From Lachnospiraceae bacterium (GTDB lineage: Bacteria > Bacillota > Clostridia > Lachnospirales > Lachnospiraceae), in assembly GCA_022773965.1 (NCBI GenBank), contig JALFNQ010000208.1:1-40837 (forward strand): 40,837 bases of DNA. Reading direction: 5' to 3'. This document shows positions 31,780 to 40,005 of this stretch, piece after piece. Within the stretch, counting starts at the first letter, position 1, and every line of letters starts with the position of its first letter. Made by a program: the position numbers and the translations under genes. The notes under the pieces were generated by a model. That model searched no databases. It was not told the DNA's origin and was given only the letters and a program-made list of their open reading frames with translations.

Positions 31780-32481
31780 TTATTCTACCTTCATCATGCG
31801 ATATCCGACACCGATATGCGTCTGGATATACTGTGGCGAATCCGGTTGCGCTTCCAGCTTTTTGCGCAGCGTAGCCATAAATACCCGAAGGGATGCCATG
31901 TTGTTATCCCAGCTCCTGCCCCAGATATGCTGCGTGATGTAAGTGTGTGTCAATACCTTGCCAACATTTTTGGAAAGCAGGCACAACAGTTTGTACTCGA
32001 TCGGTGTCAAGTGCAGCTCCTGCCCGTCCAGATATGCGCACCCACCTGCATAATCTACACGAAGCTTCCCATTTTCAAAGATAGCGCTCTGCGATGTGAT
32101 CTCCGTTGTCATATATGCCAGCCTTCGCTGTGTGACACGCAATCTCGCCAACAGTTCCTCCACGGAAAATGGTTTTGTCAGATAATCGTCCGCGCCAGCG
32201 TCTAACGCCTCTATTTTGTCTGAATCCTCGCTGCGCGCACTGATCACAATGATCGGCATATTCGACCATGAACGAATTTTTTCGATCACCTGCACGCCAT
32301 CCATATCCGGCAGACCAAGGTCTAGCAGCACAATATCCGGATTATGTGAGGAAGCCTCCAAAATTGCAGCTTCGCCGTTCGCTGCCACCAGATATCTGTA
32401 ATCATTTGTCTTTAACGTTGTCGTCATCAGATTTCTGACCGGTGCATCATCCTCCACAACAAGGATCAGTGGTTTATTCAT
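31780..32481 (-). CDS. kdpE: KdpE-like response regulator (OmpR/PhoB type)
   Basis: 233 residues. The receiver has Asp54 (IVLLDLGLPDMDG), Thr/Ser in VISARSED and Lys in YLTKPF. The C-terminal winged helix has LTPIEYKLLCLLSKNVGKVLTH and VGYRMM. It is most like KdpE, which controls K+ uptake genes. It is 69 bases downstream of its partner kinase. No kdpFABC is seen in the window, so its targets are elsewhere or local. The stop codon lies in the target duplication of the MITE-like element. Confidence 0.88.
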   Translation of the reverse strand: MNKPLILVVEDDAPVRNLMTTTLKTNDYRYLVAANGEAAILEASSHNPDIVLLDLGLPDMDGVQVIEKIRSWSNMPIIVISARSEDSDKIEALDAGADDYLTKPFSVEELLARLRVTQRRLAYMTTEITSQSAIFENGKLRVDYAGGCAYLDGQELHLTPIEYKLLCLLSKNVGKVLTHTYITQHIWGRSWDNNMASLRVFMATLRKKLEAQPDSPQYIQTHIGVGYRMMKVE

Positions 32482-32550
32482 AAATCTCTACCTCCCGTCC
32501 GGCACGAGGCGTCACCTCAGACAGCAACTTTCCTGATGCCGGTTTGTTTT

Positions 32551-34113
32551 CTATACTTCACATTTCACGATCCCCGGTAATGTAAATGTGAAGGTGGTTC
32601 CTTTTGGCTCATGATCTTTCACTTCGATCGTGCCTCCATGGGCTGTGATAATGGACTTGCATAAAGATAACCCCAGCCCCAGGCTCCTGCGGCTGTCTGC
32701 CACTTTGTTTGCCCCGGTGTAAAACATGTCGAAAATACGCGCTTTCTGCTCGTCAGGAATTCCCGGGCCATTATCAGATACAGATACTTCTACCATGGAG
32801 CCGCGTTCACATGTATAAATCTCTATCTCTGAGCCTTCCGGTGTATATTTAATGGCATTGTCCACAAGATTAATGATCACCTGGACGATCAGTTTTGCAT
32901 CGATCTGTGCCAATAAAAATTCGCTCTCACTGCTCACCTGAATCAGATGATCCTTACTTTTACGATCCACATGCTTGAGTGCTTCTGTGATGACCTCATC
33001 CATCAACTCTGCCGTACCATTTAAATTTACCCTTCCCTCTTCAATTCTCGTCACCGCCAGCAGATTTTCCACCAGATTGATCAGCCACATGGAATCATCA
33101 TAAATATCTGTAAATATCTGTGTGAGAGAATCATCATCCATGCGCTGGTAGTTTGAGATCAGATTGCTGGCATTTCCGGATATGGATGTGAGCGGTGTAC
33201 GCAGATCATGGGAAATGGCGCGCAAAAGGTTTGCCCGCAGCTGCTCATTCTTTGCAAGAATAGCGGCAGCCTCCTTTTCTTTCTCGTTATTTATATTTTC
33301 GATCGCCAGCGCACATTCACCAAGGATTGCCAGCAGGACACTATTTTCAAAAGAATCTAAGGGGCGCTCATTGATGGAGATCCCAACTACACCATACACA
33401 TGCTCATTCACACGAATTGCCAGATACAGACATTTTGCACCGGCAAGTGTATCTGTGGTCGCCCCGGCATGCTTATTATTTTGAAATGTCCATTCTGCTG
33501 TTCCACGCTCTTTTTCCGTGAGCAGATCATCCGGAACATTTTCTCCCGCCGGATACAGGATTGGTTCCTGTAATATTCCGTTTTTTGCCGGATACATAAC
33601 AATATCCTTTTTCAAAAGCTTTGTCAGCTGCCCGGCCGTGGCTGCGATCACATCATGCGTCTCATGCTCCTTTTGCAACAGCTGATTCGTCTCAAACAAA
33701 ATCTTTGTACGAAAAGCTGCTCTGGCTGACTGCGCGGCATTCTCTTTCAATCTGGATGCCAGCGTTCCGGTCAAAAAGGAAGCAAAAAACATGATCAAAA
33801 ATGTCACATAATACCCCGGATCAACAAAACGAAACGTAAAACGGGGTACTGTAAAAAAGAAGTTAAATACGAGCACACTGACAACCGATGCTACAAGACT
33901 GCAAAAACGGTTGGTAGTGATCACTGACAAAATAACAACGCCTAAAATATAAACGGTAATAATATTTGCCTCTGTGAAACCAACGATATAAAACAGATAG
34001 CCCAGCAGTGTCGCAAGGAGCAATACTAAAACACTCACGCAAATATCCCGCAAGGGTGCGATCTGCTTTTCCTGAAGGTGTGTTTCCTGCGTCATTTCAT
34101 ACGTTTTTTCCAT
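32551..34113 (-). CDS. kdpD: Short KdpD-like sensor histidine kinase
   Basis: 520 residues from ATG 34113 (GGGAGG site). Order: four membrane helices of the DUF4118 type (about 22-120), a GAF-like region (about 135-275), a HisKA dimerisation domain with phospho-acceptor His302 (AISHDLRTPLTS), and a HATPase with LVDNAIKYTP, DNGPGIPDEQ and GLGLSLCKSI. Full KdpD is about 900 residues with an N-terminal KdpD/Usp sensor domain of some 370 residues, which is absent here. It should phosphorylate the adjacent KdpE. It is encoded after the TrkA-type gene and a small membrane protein in one run. Confidence 0.9.
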   Translation of the reverse strand: MEKTYEMTQETHLQEKQIAPLRDICVSVLVLLLATLLGYLFYIVGFTEANIITVYILGVVILSVITTNRFCSLVASVVSVLVFNFFFTVPRFTFRFVDPGYYVTFLIMFFASFLTGTLASRLKENAAQSARAAFRTKILFETNQLLQKEHETHDVIAATAGQLTKLLKKDIVMYPAKNGILQEPILYPAGENVPDDLLTEKERGTAEWTFQNNKHAGATTDTLAGAKCLYLAIRVNEHVYGVVGISINERPLDSFENSVLLAILGECALAIENINNEKEKEAAAILAKNEQLRANLLRAISHDLRTPLTSISGNASNLISNYQRMDDDSLTQIFTDIYDDSMWLINLVENLLAVTRIEEGRVNLNGTAELMDEVITEALKHVDRKSKDHLIQVSSESEFLLAQIDAKLIVQVIINLVDNAIKYTPEGSEIEIYTCERGSMVEVSVSDNGPGIPDEQKARIFDMFYTGANKVADSRRSLGLGLSLCKSIITAHGGTIEVKDHEPKGTTFTFTLPGIVKCEV

Positions 34114-34146
34114 ATTCACTGACCTCCCAAACCACACCTTATCATA

Positions 34147-34344
34147 CTACTTTTCCTCTTTTTTTTCCACCTCATCAGGCATCTGGGGTCTGAAATAATC
34201 ATCTGCTCCGCCACCATTCACATCTGTACATTCTTCATCTCCCGATATCCGGTTTTCATCCAGAAAATGTCCAAAAGCCCGTGCCACAAAAAAGCCAAAA
34301 ACAAATATCGCCATCAGTGTAAGGATCAATACGACATTCTGCAT
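34147..34344 (-). CDS. Small single-pass membrane protein
   Basis: 65 residues. An N-terminal transmembrane helix (VVLILTLMAIFVFGFFVARAF) is followed by an acidic soluble tail (NRISGDEECTDVNGGGADDYF) ending in a charged KKEEK. Family not recognised. It has a GGAGGCGGG site, lies 26 bases after the TrkA-type gene and 33 bases before kdpD, so it is probably part of the K+-related operon and might be a regulatory peptide of the kinase or an unseen channel. That role is inference. Confidence 0.65.
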   Translation of the reverse strand: MQNVVLILTLMAIFVFGFFVARAFGHFLDENRISGDEECTDVNGGGADDYFRPQMPDEVEKKEEK

Positions 34345-34370
34345 GTTCCCGCCTCCTTATCTTCTGTCAG

Positions 34371-35018
34371 CTATATCCGAAAGCACTTCTGTAACTCTTT
34401 ATACCTGCCCAACACGAGCATGGTACTTCCATCCTCCAGAACCGTCTCCGATGTGAGCGACATATCCAGTTCCCCGTTTTTTCTCACACCGATGATATTA
34501 ATATTATATTTTTTACGGATATCAATCTTTCCGATCGTCCTGCCGATCCAGTTTTCCGGAATCTGAACCTCAAACATGGCATGGTCGCCATCCAGTTCAA
34601 TATAATCCATAATATGATCCGAAGTGTAACGGATTGCGGTCCATTTTGCCAGCTGCTTTTCCGGATATACCACCTCATCTGCTCCGTTGCGCAGCAAAAA
34701 CTTTGCCTGTACATCGCGCGCCGCCCGGGATACGACAAGCTTCGCACCCAGCTCCTTTAACAGCGAGGTTGTCTCCAGCGAACCCTGAAAATTATTACCG
34801 ATCGCAACGATACACACATCAAAATTAGCGATGCCCAATGACTCTAAAAAACCAACGTTTGTACTATCCCCAATCTGTGCACTTGTCACATAGGGCAACA
34901 TATCATTGATTCGTTCCTCCTCCTTATCAACAATCATCACCTCGTGACCAAGTATATTCAGATTCATGGCAATATGCTTTCCGAATCTTCCCATTCCAAT
35001 TAAAAGTATCGATTTCAT
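34371..35018 (-). CDS. ktrA: TrkA/KtrA-type potassium channel regulatory subunit
   Basis: 215 residues. An RCK_N Rossmann domain binds nucleotide (IGMGRFGKHIA, then acidic VDKEEE; IGDSTNVGFLESLGI). An RCK_C domain follows (VQIPENWIGRTIGKIDIRKKYNINIIGVRK). These proteins gate Trk/Ktr K+ channels in response to ATP/ADP or NAD(H), and RCK_C can bind cyclic di-AMP. No membrane subunit (ktrB/trkH) is in the window, so its partner must be elsewhere. It is first in the operon with the small membrane protein, kdpD and kdpE. Confidence 0.88.
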   Translation of the reverse strand: MKSILLIGMGRFGKHIAMNLNILGHEVMIVDKEEERINDMLPYVTSAQIGDSTNVGFLESLGIANFDVCIVAIGNNFQGSLETTSLLKELGAKLVVSRAARDVQAKFLLRNGADEVVYPEKQLAKWTAIRYTSDHIMDYIELDGDHAMFEVQIPENWIGRTIGKIDIRKKYNINIIGVRKNGELDMSLTSETVLEDGSTMLVLGRYKELQKCFRI

Positions 35019-35255
35019 GACAATCCCCCGATTTCGCTCTCATATCCCGAAACTGTTCACTCGCTTCATAATTCCGAGATTTCGTATCTGTCCAGTACTT
35101 CTACAGATACGATGCAATAATAGTATCTTTATCTTACGTGAAGCTATGTAAAGAAAGTGAAAAAGAAATCAGGGCTTGTATTAAGATTGTGTAAAGATAT
35201 GTAAACATTTCTTTATTGGGAAGCCACCTTCAAATAGGGGCAAAGAATTATATCA
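35019..35255 (-). promoter_or_regulatory. ktrA operon leader with tandem TTTACA sites and MITE-related hairpin
   Basis: On the minus strand TTTACATATCTTTACA (complement 35190-35205) and TTTACATAGCTTCACG (complement 35137-35152) are direct repeats with 10-base period, 53 bases apart. That is the layout of OmpR-family operators, so they may be KdpE sites. At 35083-35111 there is the hairpin CGTATCTGT / ACAGATACG, a diverged left end of the MITE-like repeat. No recognised cyclic di-AMP riboswitch was seen. Confidence 0.5.
35083..35123. repeat. Diverged terminal hairpin of the MITE-like repeat (copy 3, partial)
   Basis: About 31 of 41 positions match the left end of the full copies. The stem is kept by a paired exchange: the A-T pair of the full copies (CGTAACTGT/ACAGTTACG) is a T-A pair here. 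The remaining about 95 bases of the element are absent. Confidence 0.6.
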
Positions 35256-35320
35256 AAATAAAAATACCAGATTTTCATGTCGATTCTGATGCGAACATGA
35301 AAATCCGGTATATTTTTTGT
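35256..35320 (-). terminator. Strong, nearly bidirectional terminator after ridA
   Basis: 17-bp stem (35264-35280 with 35295-35311), A-rich on one side and T-rich on the other. On the minus strand it is followed by TTTTTATTTTG and lies about 20 bases after the ridA stop. Confidence 0.88.
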
Positions 35321-35339
35321 TTTTTATAATTTCAACTTT

Positions 35340-35714
35340 TTATGCCAGTTCTGCGATCACTTCTATCTCAGCCAGCACATTTTTCGGCAATGCTTTCACT
35401 GCAACACAGGAGCGCGCAGGCTTGCTGGTAAAATATTCACCGTAAACACCATTAAATGCTGCAAAATCGCCCATCTCTGCCAGAAAACAAGTGGTCTTTA
35501 CAACAGAGTCGTAGGTGCAGCCGGCTTCCTTTAACAGTTCGCCGATATTCTCACAGATGCATTTTGTCTGTTCCTCAATCGTAGTTCCTTTGACTTCGCC
35601 AGTAGCAGGATCCAGTGCGATCTGACCGGAGAAAAATACGAGATTTCCGACAATCTTTCCCTGTGAATAAGGTCCGATAGCTGCTGGTGCTTTTGTTGTT
35701 GCAATTGTTGTCAT
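35340..35714 (-). CDS. ridA: RidA-family enamine/imine deaminase
   Basis: 124 residues, full length. APAAIGPYSQGKIVGNLVFFSGQIALDP, Arg in KPARSCVAVKALPKN and the Glu of LAEIEVIAELA are the expected substrate-binding elements. RidA hydrolyses 2-aminoacrylate-type intermediates, releasing pyruvate or 2-oxobutyrate. It lies 69 bases after porB in the same direction and ends at a strong terminator, so it probably closes the por operon. That fits, since its products are 2-oxoacids. Confidence 0.95.
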   Translation of the reverse strand: MTTIATTKAPAAIGPYSQGKIVGNLVFFSGQIALDPATGEVKGTTIEEQTKCICENIGELLKEAGCTYDSVVKTTCFLAEMGDFAAFNGVYGEYFTSKPARSCVAVKALPKNVLAEIEVIAELA

Positions 35715-35783
35715 ATGCGTTACCTTCTTTCTAAAATATAATCAATGACAGATCTGTACTACAGACCTGTCATTTTATGTTCC

Positions 35784-36725
35784 TTATGCGTTACAACGTG
35801 TAAGCAATTCTTCCCAGCGACGGTCTGTCTCAGCCTGAAATGCCTCTATCAAATGCTCGTTACCTGGTTTGAACAGGTGCTTAAAGCGTCCCTGTTTTCT
35901 TAAGAAATCCTCTAATGGAAGCTTCTTTTTCGGCTCGTAATTTAAGATCCATTTGCCCTCTACCACCTCAAATAACGGCCAATAGCAGGTCTCCACACCA
36001 AGCTTACAGATCTCGATAATATCTGGCGCATCGTACTTCCAGCCGCGGGGGCAGGGAGCCATGATGTTTAAGAAAGCAGCACCCGGTGTGTAGATTGCCT
36101 TCTCGGATTTGATATAAAGATCCTTCATATTTCCGATAAATGTGGTCTGTGCCACATAAGGAATATTATGAGCTGCTATGATCGCTGCCAGATCTTTTCG
36201 TCCCTGCGGCTTTCCATCAGATTTCACTCCGCTGGGTGTGGTGGTCGTATCTGCATACTGGGGCGTTGCAGAACTCCTTTGGATACCGGTGTTCATATAA
36301 GCACCATTGTCATAGCAGACATAGACCAGATCGTGTCCGCGCTCCATTGCGCCGGAAAGTGACTGCAAACCGATATCATAGGTTCCACCGTCACCACCAA
36401 AGGTGATAAATTTATAATCTTCCTTGATCTTTCCACGCTTTTTGAGTGCATGATAAGCTGTTTCCACACCTGAAAGGGTCGCGCCTGCATTTTCAAATGC
36501 ATTGTGAATATAGCTGTCCTCATAGGCCGTATACGGGTACATATAAGTAGATACTTCCAGACATCCGGTGGCATTTCCGATGACTGCCTTGTCACCGGGA
36601 TGCAATGCCTTTAACACATTTCGAACCGCAATCGTTCCACCACAGCCAGCACACATACGGTGTCCCGGAGCCAGACGGTCGGGACGCTCCTGTATTTCTT
36701 TATAATTAAAAGTTTTCTGTTCCAT
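35784..36725 (-). CDS. porB: 2-oxoacid:ferredoxin oxidoreductase, beta subunit
   Basis: 313 residues from ATG 36725, the first with a plausible site (TAGGTGAG). TPP-binding features are CAGCGG, then GDGGTYDIGLQSLSGAMERGHDLVYVCYDNGAYMNTG. The enzyme decarboxylates a 2-oxoacid (pyruvate most likely, or 2-ketoisovalerate) to an acyl-CoA with reduced ferredoxin. Eight bases separate it from porA. Confidence 0.92.
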   Translation of the reverse strand: MEQKTFNYKEIQERPDRLAPGHRMCAGCGGTIAVRNVLKALHPGDKAVIGNATGCLEVSTYMYPYTAYEDSYIHNAFENAGATLSGVETAYHALKKRGKIKEDYKFITFGGDGGTYDIGLQSLSGAMERGHDLVYVCYDNGAYMNTGIQRSSATPQYADTTTTPSGVKSDGKPQGRKDLAAIIAAHNIPYVAQTTFIGNMKDLYIKSEKAIYTPGAAFLNIMAPCPRGWKYDAPDIIEICKLGVETCYWPLFEVVEGKWILNYEPKKKLPLEDFLRKQGRFKHLFKPGNEHLIEAFQAETDRRWEELLTRCNA

Positions 36726-36733
36726 CAGCTCAC

Positions 36734-37915
36734 CTACTCTCTGAGTCCAAGATACGGACACATCTCATCATATACCTTCTCGCCATCTCCCAGCTTCACA
36801 AGGTTGTCAAATAATTGTTCCAGATCTTCCACACGCACATCCCTTCCGGACAGACCGTACATGATGTTTACGACCTCTGCCTGCGACTTTGCACGATAAA
36901 GTGCGGCTGTCACCTCTGCGCCCAGCGGTCCACCGACTGCATTGTAGCCCTCAGAACGATCCATGATCGCGATCGCACGGCAGTTTTTCAATGCATCAGC
37001 AATCTCCTCTGCCGGAAACGGACGGAACACACGGATCTTTAAAAGGCCCGCGCGAAGTCCCTTTTCGCGCATTGCATCCACTGCATCCTTGGCCGTTCCG
37101 CAGACAGAACCGATCGCTACGATGGCATACTCCGCATCGTCCAGACGATATCCTTCAAAGAAGCCATAGGATTGTCCAGTGATGGCTTCAAATTCTTTTG
37201 CCACATCTAAAATGACCTTTTTTGCACGCTTCATTGCTTCTGCCTGGGCTTTTTTTGCCTCCATACAGTAACCTGAAGCTGCGTAGGGACCAACCGCCAT
37301 CACTTCATCCTCTTTTAACAGATAATGCTCCGGCTCATATTCGCCTACGAATTTCTTCATTTTGTCATCATCCCACAGGGTAATGTTCTCTACCGCATGG
37401 CTGGTGATAAATCCATCCTGACAGATCATAATCGGCAGCTTCACATCCGGATGCTCCGCGATCCGATAGGCCTGCAGGAAATTATCATAGACCTCCTGAT
37501 TGTTTTCTGCATAGATCTGCAGCCAGCCGGAATCCCTTGCACCCATACTGTCAGAGTGCTCTGCGTTAATGTTCAGCGGACCTGTCAGACCTCTGTTTAC
37601 CACTGCCATTGCGATGGGCAAACGGTTAGATGCCGCCACATAAAGCACTTCCCACATGAAAGCAAGTCCGCAGGATGAAGTCGCTGTCAGAGTACGTGCA
37701 CCGGCTGCAGAAGAACCGATTGCCGCACTCATGGAGCTGTGCTCGCTCTCCACCGGAATAAATTCTGTATCGATCTCACCGTTTGCGATCATCGTTGCCA
37801 CAAACTGAGGGATCTCGGTAGAAGGAGTGATCGGAAATGCAGGCATGACATCGGGATTGATCTGTTTGATCGCATGTGCCACTGCCTCGTTACCGGACAT
37901 ACGTGTCTTTAACAT
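36734..37915 (-). CDS. porA: 2-oxoacid:ferredoxin oxidoreductase, alpha subunit
   Basis: 393 residues. The pyrimidine-binding TPP domain has MPAFPITPSTEIPQF, VESEHSSMSAAIGSSAAGARTLTATSSCGL and AVVNRGLTGPLNINAEHSDSMGARDSGW. A C-terminal transketolase-like domain follows (LLKIRVFRPFPAEEIADAL, AIMDRSEGYNAVGGPLGAEV). It starts directly after the delta-subunit stop with no gap. Pyruvate is the most likely substrate on family grounds; isobutyryl-CoA-forming relatives are similar. Confidence 0.92.
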   Translation of the reverse strand: MLKTRMSGNEAVAHAIKQINPDVMPAFPITPSTEIPQFVATMIANGEIDTEFIPVESEHSSMSAAIGSSAAGARTLTATSSCGLAFMWEVLYVAASNRLPIAMAVVNRGLTGPLNINAEHSDSMGARDSGWLQIYAENNQEVYDNFLQAYRIAEHPDVKLPIMICQDGFITSHAVENITLWDDDKMKKFVGEYEPEHYLLKEDEVMAVGPYAASGYCMEAKKAQAEAMKRAKKVILDVAKEFEAITGQSYGFFEGYRLDDAEYAIVAIGSVCGTAKDAVDAMREKGLRAGLLKIRVFRPFPAEEIADALKNCRAIAIMDRSEGYNAVGGPLGAEVTAALYRAKSQAEVVNIMYGLSGRDVRVEDLEQLFDNLVKLGDGEKVYDEMCPYLGLRE

Positions 37916-38233
37916 TTATTTGCCCTCCTTCATAGAAATAGCCGCAAAGGGACATGCTTTTACGCATATACCGCAGCCCTTGCAGTGATCAAAATCAAAA
38001 TCGGTACGCTTGCCATTCACTACAGGAATGGAGCTGTCCGGACAATAGGGGACGCACAGCAAACACTGTTTACATTTTGTCATATCCCAGACCGGCGTAT
38101 TCGCACGCCATTCTCCGGTATGAAACTGTTTCGATGTCGCGGGCTCATAAATCTGCAAGCCATCCGTGAGATTCTGCCACGGTGTCGACTCATTGATAAA
38201 TTCCGCGCGTTCGCTTCTTTTCATCTCTGCCAT
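37916..38233 (-). CDS. porD: 2-oxoacid:ferredoxin oxidoreductase, delta (ferredoxin) subunit
   Basis: 105 residues. Two 4Fe-4S sites: CKQCLLCVPYCPDSS and CKGCGICVKACPF. It carries electrons from the TPP subunits to free ferredoxin. The N-terminal 45 residues (TPWQNLTDGLQIYEPATSKQFHTGEW) are typical of this subunit. Its ATG shares a base with the gamma-subunit stop (TAATG). Confidence 0.94.
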   Translation of the reverse strand: MAEMKRSERAEFINESTPWQNLTDGLQIYEPATSKQFHTGEWRANTPVWDMTKCKQCLLCVPYCPDSSIPVVNGKRTDFDFDHCKGCGICVKACPFAAISMKEGK

Positions 38234-38805
38234 TACTGTACCTCCTCAAATGCCATGCGAAGCGCTGCGAGATTGCCCGCAAGTACCTCCGGTTTTCTGG
38301 CAAATTTATGCTGCAGCGATCCTTCCATTTCTTTCAAGAAGATATCCTTTTCCATCACCTCGGAAATCTTCACCATAGCTGCCAGCATCGGTGTATTCGG
38401 AAAATATTTGCCCAATGTCTGTGAACAGACCTTACGCGCATCGATCACATAAACCTTTCCCTTATAGCCATTTAATAAAGGCAAAACCTGTTCTTTTTTC
38501 ATCTGTGTGTTGATGAGGATCGCTCCGTCCTCCTTCAAGCCCTTCGTCACATCTACGGAATGAAGCAGCGTGTCATCAACAACTGCAACAAAATCGGGCT
38601 CATAGATATTGGAGTGCACACGGATCTCCTTTGCACTGATACGGTCATAGGCGGTGATGGGCGCACCCATACGCTCCGGGCCGTACTCCGGGAAGCCCTG
38701 CACATGCATGCCGATGTTAAATGCCACGTCTGCCAGCAAAAGCGCAGCCGTCTTGGCACCCTGTCCGCCTCTGCCGTGCCAGCGGATCTCTGTCATTTGT
38801 CTCAT
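38233..38805 (-). CDS. porG: 2-oxoacid:ferredoxin oxidoreductase, gamma subunit
   Basis: 190 residues. IRWHGRGGQGAKTAALLLADVAF and GFPEYGPERMGAPITAYDRIS are signature blocks of the gamma domain, thought to bind CoA. It has a GGTAGGAT site and heads the operon porG-porD-porA-porB-ridA, the four-subunit gene order common in archaea and some Clostridia rather than the single-chain enzyme. Confidence 0.93.
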   Translation of the reverse strand: MRQMTEIRWHGRGGQGAKTAALLLADVAFNIGMHVQGFPEYGPERMGAPITAYDRISAKEIRVHSNIYEPDFVAVVDDTLLHSVDVTKGLKEDGAILINTQMKKEQVLPLLNGYKGKVYVIDARKVCSQTLGKYFPNTPMLAAMVKISEVMEKDIFLKEMEGSLQHKFARKPEVLAGNLAALRMAFEEVQ

Positions 38806-38917
38806 GATCTTATCCTACCTTTTATGTATTGATATAAAATGTTTGTAACCCTGCAATTCTCTTTAATTGTATGCCCGAAAAATACATGTGTATGTTTACG
38901 ATGGACATAACGTCCTA

Positions 38918-38946
38918 AGTATACGCTAATTCCGGTCGTTTGTAAA
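38918..38946 (-). promoter_or_regulatory. Sigma-A promoter of the por operon
   Basis: On the minus strand TTTACA and TATACT are exactly 17 bases apart (complement 38941-38946 and 38918-38923). The leader is about 105 bases and starts with a small GGAC/GTCC hairpin. Confidence 0.75.
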
Positions 38947-38985
38947 GGTTTTTCCGGAATGTTTGCGAATATGGTGCTACTTTGG

Positions 38986-39924
38986 TTACTTTTCACACTT
39001 CAGTTCGCAATTATGAAACAATGCGCGCATTGCGGCTTCATATTCTGTCAGCCGATTTGCTTTTTTGATTCTTTTTACATATTTTTCTGCATCTTGAAAT
39101 GATGCACCCAGATACACCCAGATTTCTTTCAGCTTGTACAAGGTATTGCGCTCTCCTCCGGACATTTCTGCGAGATAACGGTCACAAATATCTGACAAAA
39201 AGCTTTGCAAACGGTCTTTATCCCGGGCAGGCGTGCCACCGTTTAACGATTCCAGCAATTCCGGATTCGCTATGATGCCTCTTCCGATCATCATGCGGTC
39301 GATCTGAGGATCTGCCTCCAATACCAGCTGCTGTGCATTTCGCGATGTGATATCTCCATTGTAACAAAGCGGGATGCCCAGCCTGCGTGCAGCGGCAAAT
39401 GTATGCGGCCTGGCAGGCAGCTTGTAAAAATCCTTTTGCAGCCTTGTGTGTATGATCAATTCCGCAATCGGATATTTTTCATATATTTTTAATATCGGTT
39501 CCCATTCGGATTCTTCACTGATGCCGATGCGCGTTTTTATAGAGATTTTCAAAGGACATTGATCAAAAATCTCCGCCAAAAATGTATCCAGTTCCTGCGG
39601 CACTGCCAAAAAACCGGATCCCCGATGCTTGGAGACAACCGTCCCTGAGGGACAGCCCAGATTTAAGTTTACCGTATCATATCCATATGCCTGCAGCGCC
39701 TTTGTGATCTCAAGAAACTCATCCGCACGATTTGATAAAATCTGTGGAATCAGTGTCATCCCTTCGTTATGCTCCGGCAAAACCTCATTTTTTTCCCGGT
39801 TACTCAAATGCATGCTCGCAAGAAACGGCGTGTAATACTGGCTGATCCCTCCATAATATTTCTCAAATGTACTTCTATATATATAGGTAGTGATGCCTTC
39901 CATCGGTGCAAGATCGTAATTCAT
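38986..39924 (-). CDS. dus: tRNA-dihydrouridine synthase family protein
   Basis: 312 residues. The FMN-dependent TIM barrel starts LAPMEGITTYIYRSTFEKYY. Catalytic Cys91 is in NLGCPSGTVVSKHRGSGF, followed by SIKTRIG, IIHTRLQKDFY, YNGDI and MIGRGIIANP. It reduces uridine to dihydrouridine in tRNA D-loops; which position cannot be said. The C-terminal helical domain is typical. The stop lies about 40 bases before the por promoter with no clear terminator, so read-through into por is possible. Confidence 0.9.
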   Translation of the reverse strand: MNYDLAPMEGITTYIYRSTFEKYYGGISQYYTPFLASMHLSNREKNEVLPEHNEGMTLIPQILSNRADEFLEITKALQAYGYDTVNLNLGCPSGTVVSKHRGSGFLAVPQELDTFLAEIFDQCPLKISIKTRIGISEESEWEPILKIYEKYPIAELIIHTRLQKDFYKLPARPHTFAAARRLGIPLCYNGDITSRNAQQLVLEADPQIDRMMIGRGIIANPELLESLNGGTPARDKDRLQSFLSDICDRYLAEMSGGERNTLYKLKEIWVYLGASFQDAEKYVKRIKKANRLTEYEAAMRALFHNCELKCEK

Positions 39925-40005
39925 TTTTTATTTCCTTTCGCACATTATTTCCAGTTCAGTATAAACTAATACTATATGAAATATCAATATAAAGGAGGAA
40001 TCCTT

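Noticed and set aside
31685-31942. Plus-strand frame across the MITE-like repeat and kdpE end
   Set aside because: It runs through the repeat and is then antisense to kdpE; no ribosome site.
35019-35339. Cyclic di-AMP (ydaO) riboswitch upstream of ktrA
   Set aside because: Leader is long enough, but no recognisable aptamer core was seen; only TTTACA repeats and a repeat-derived hairpin.
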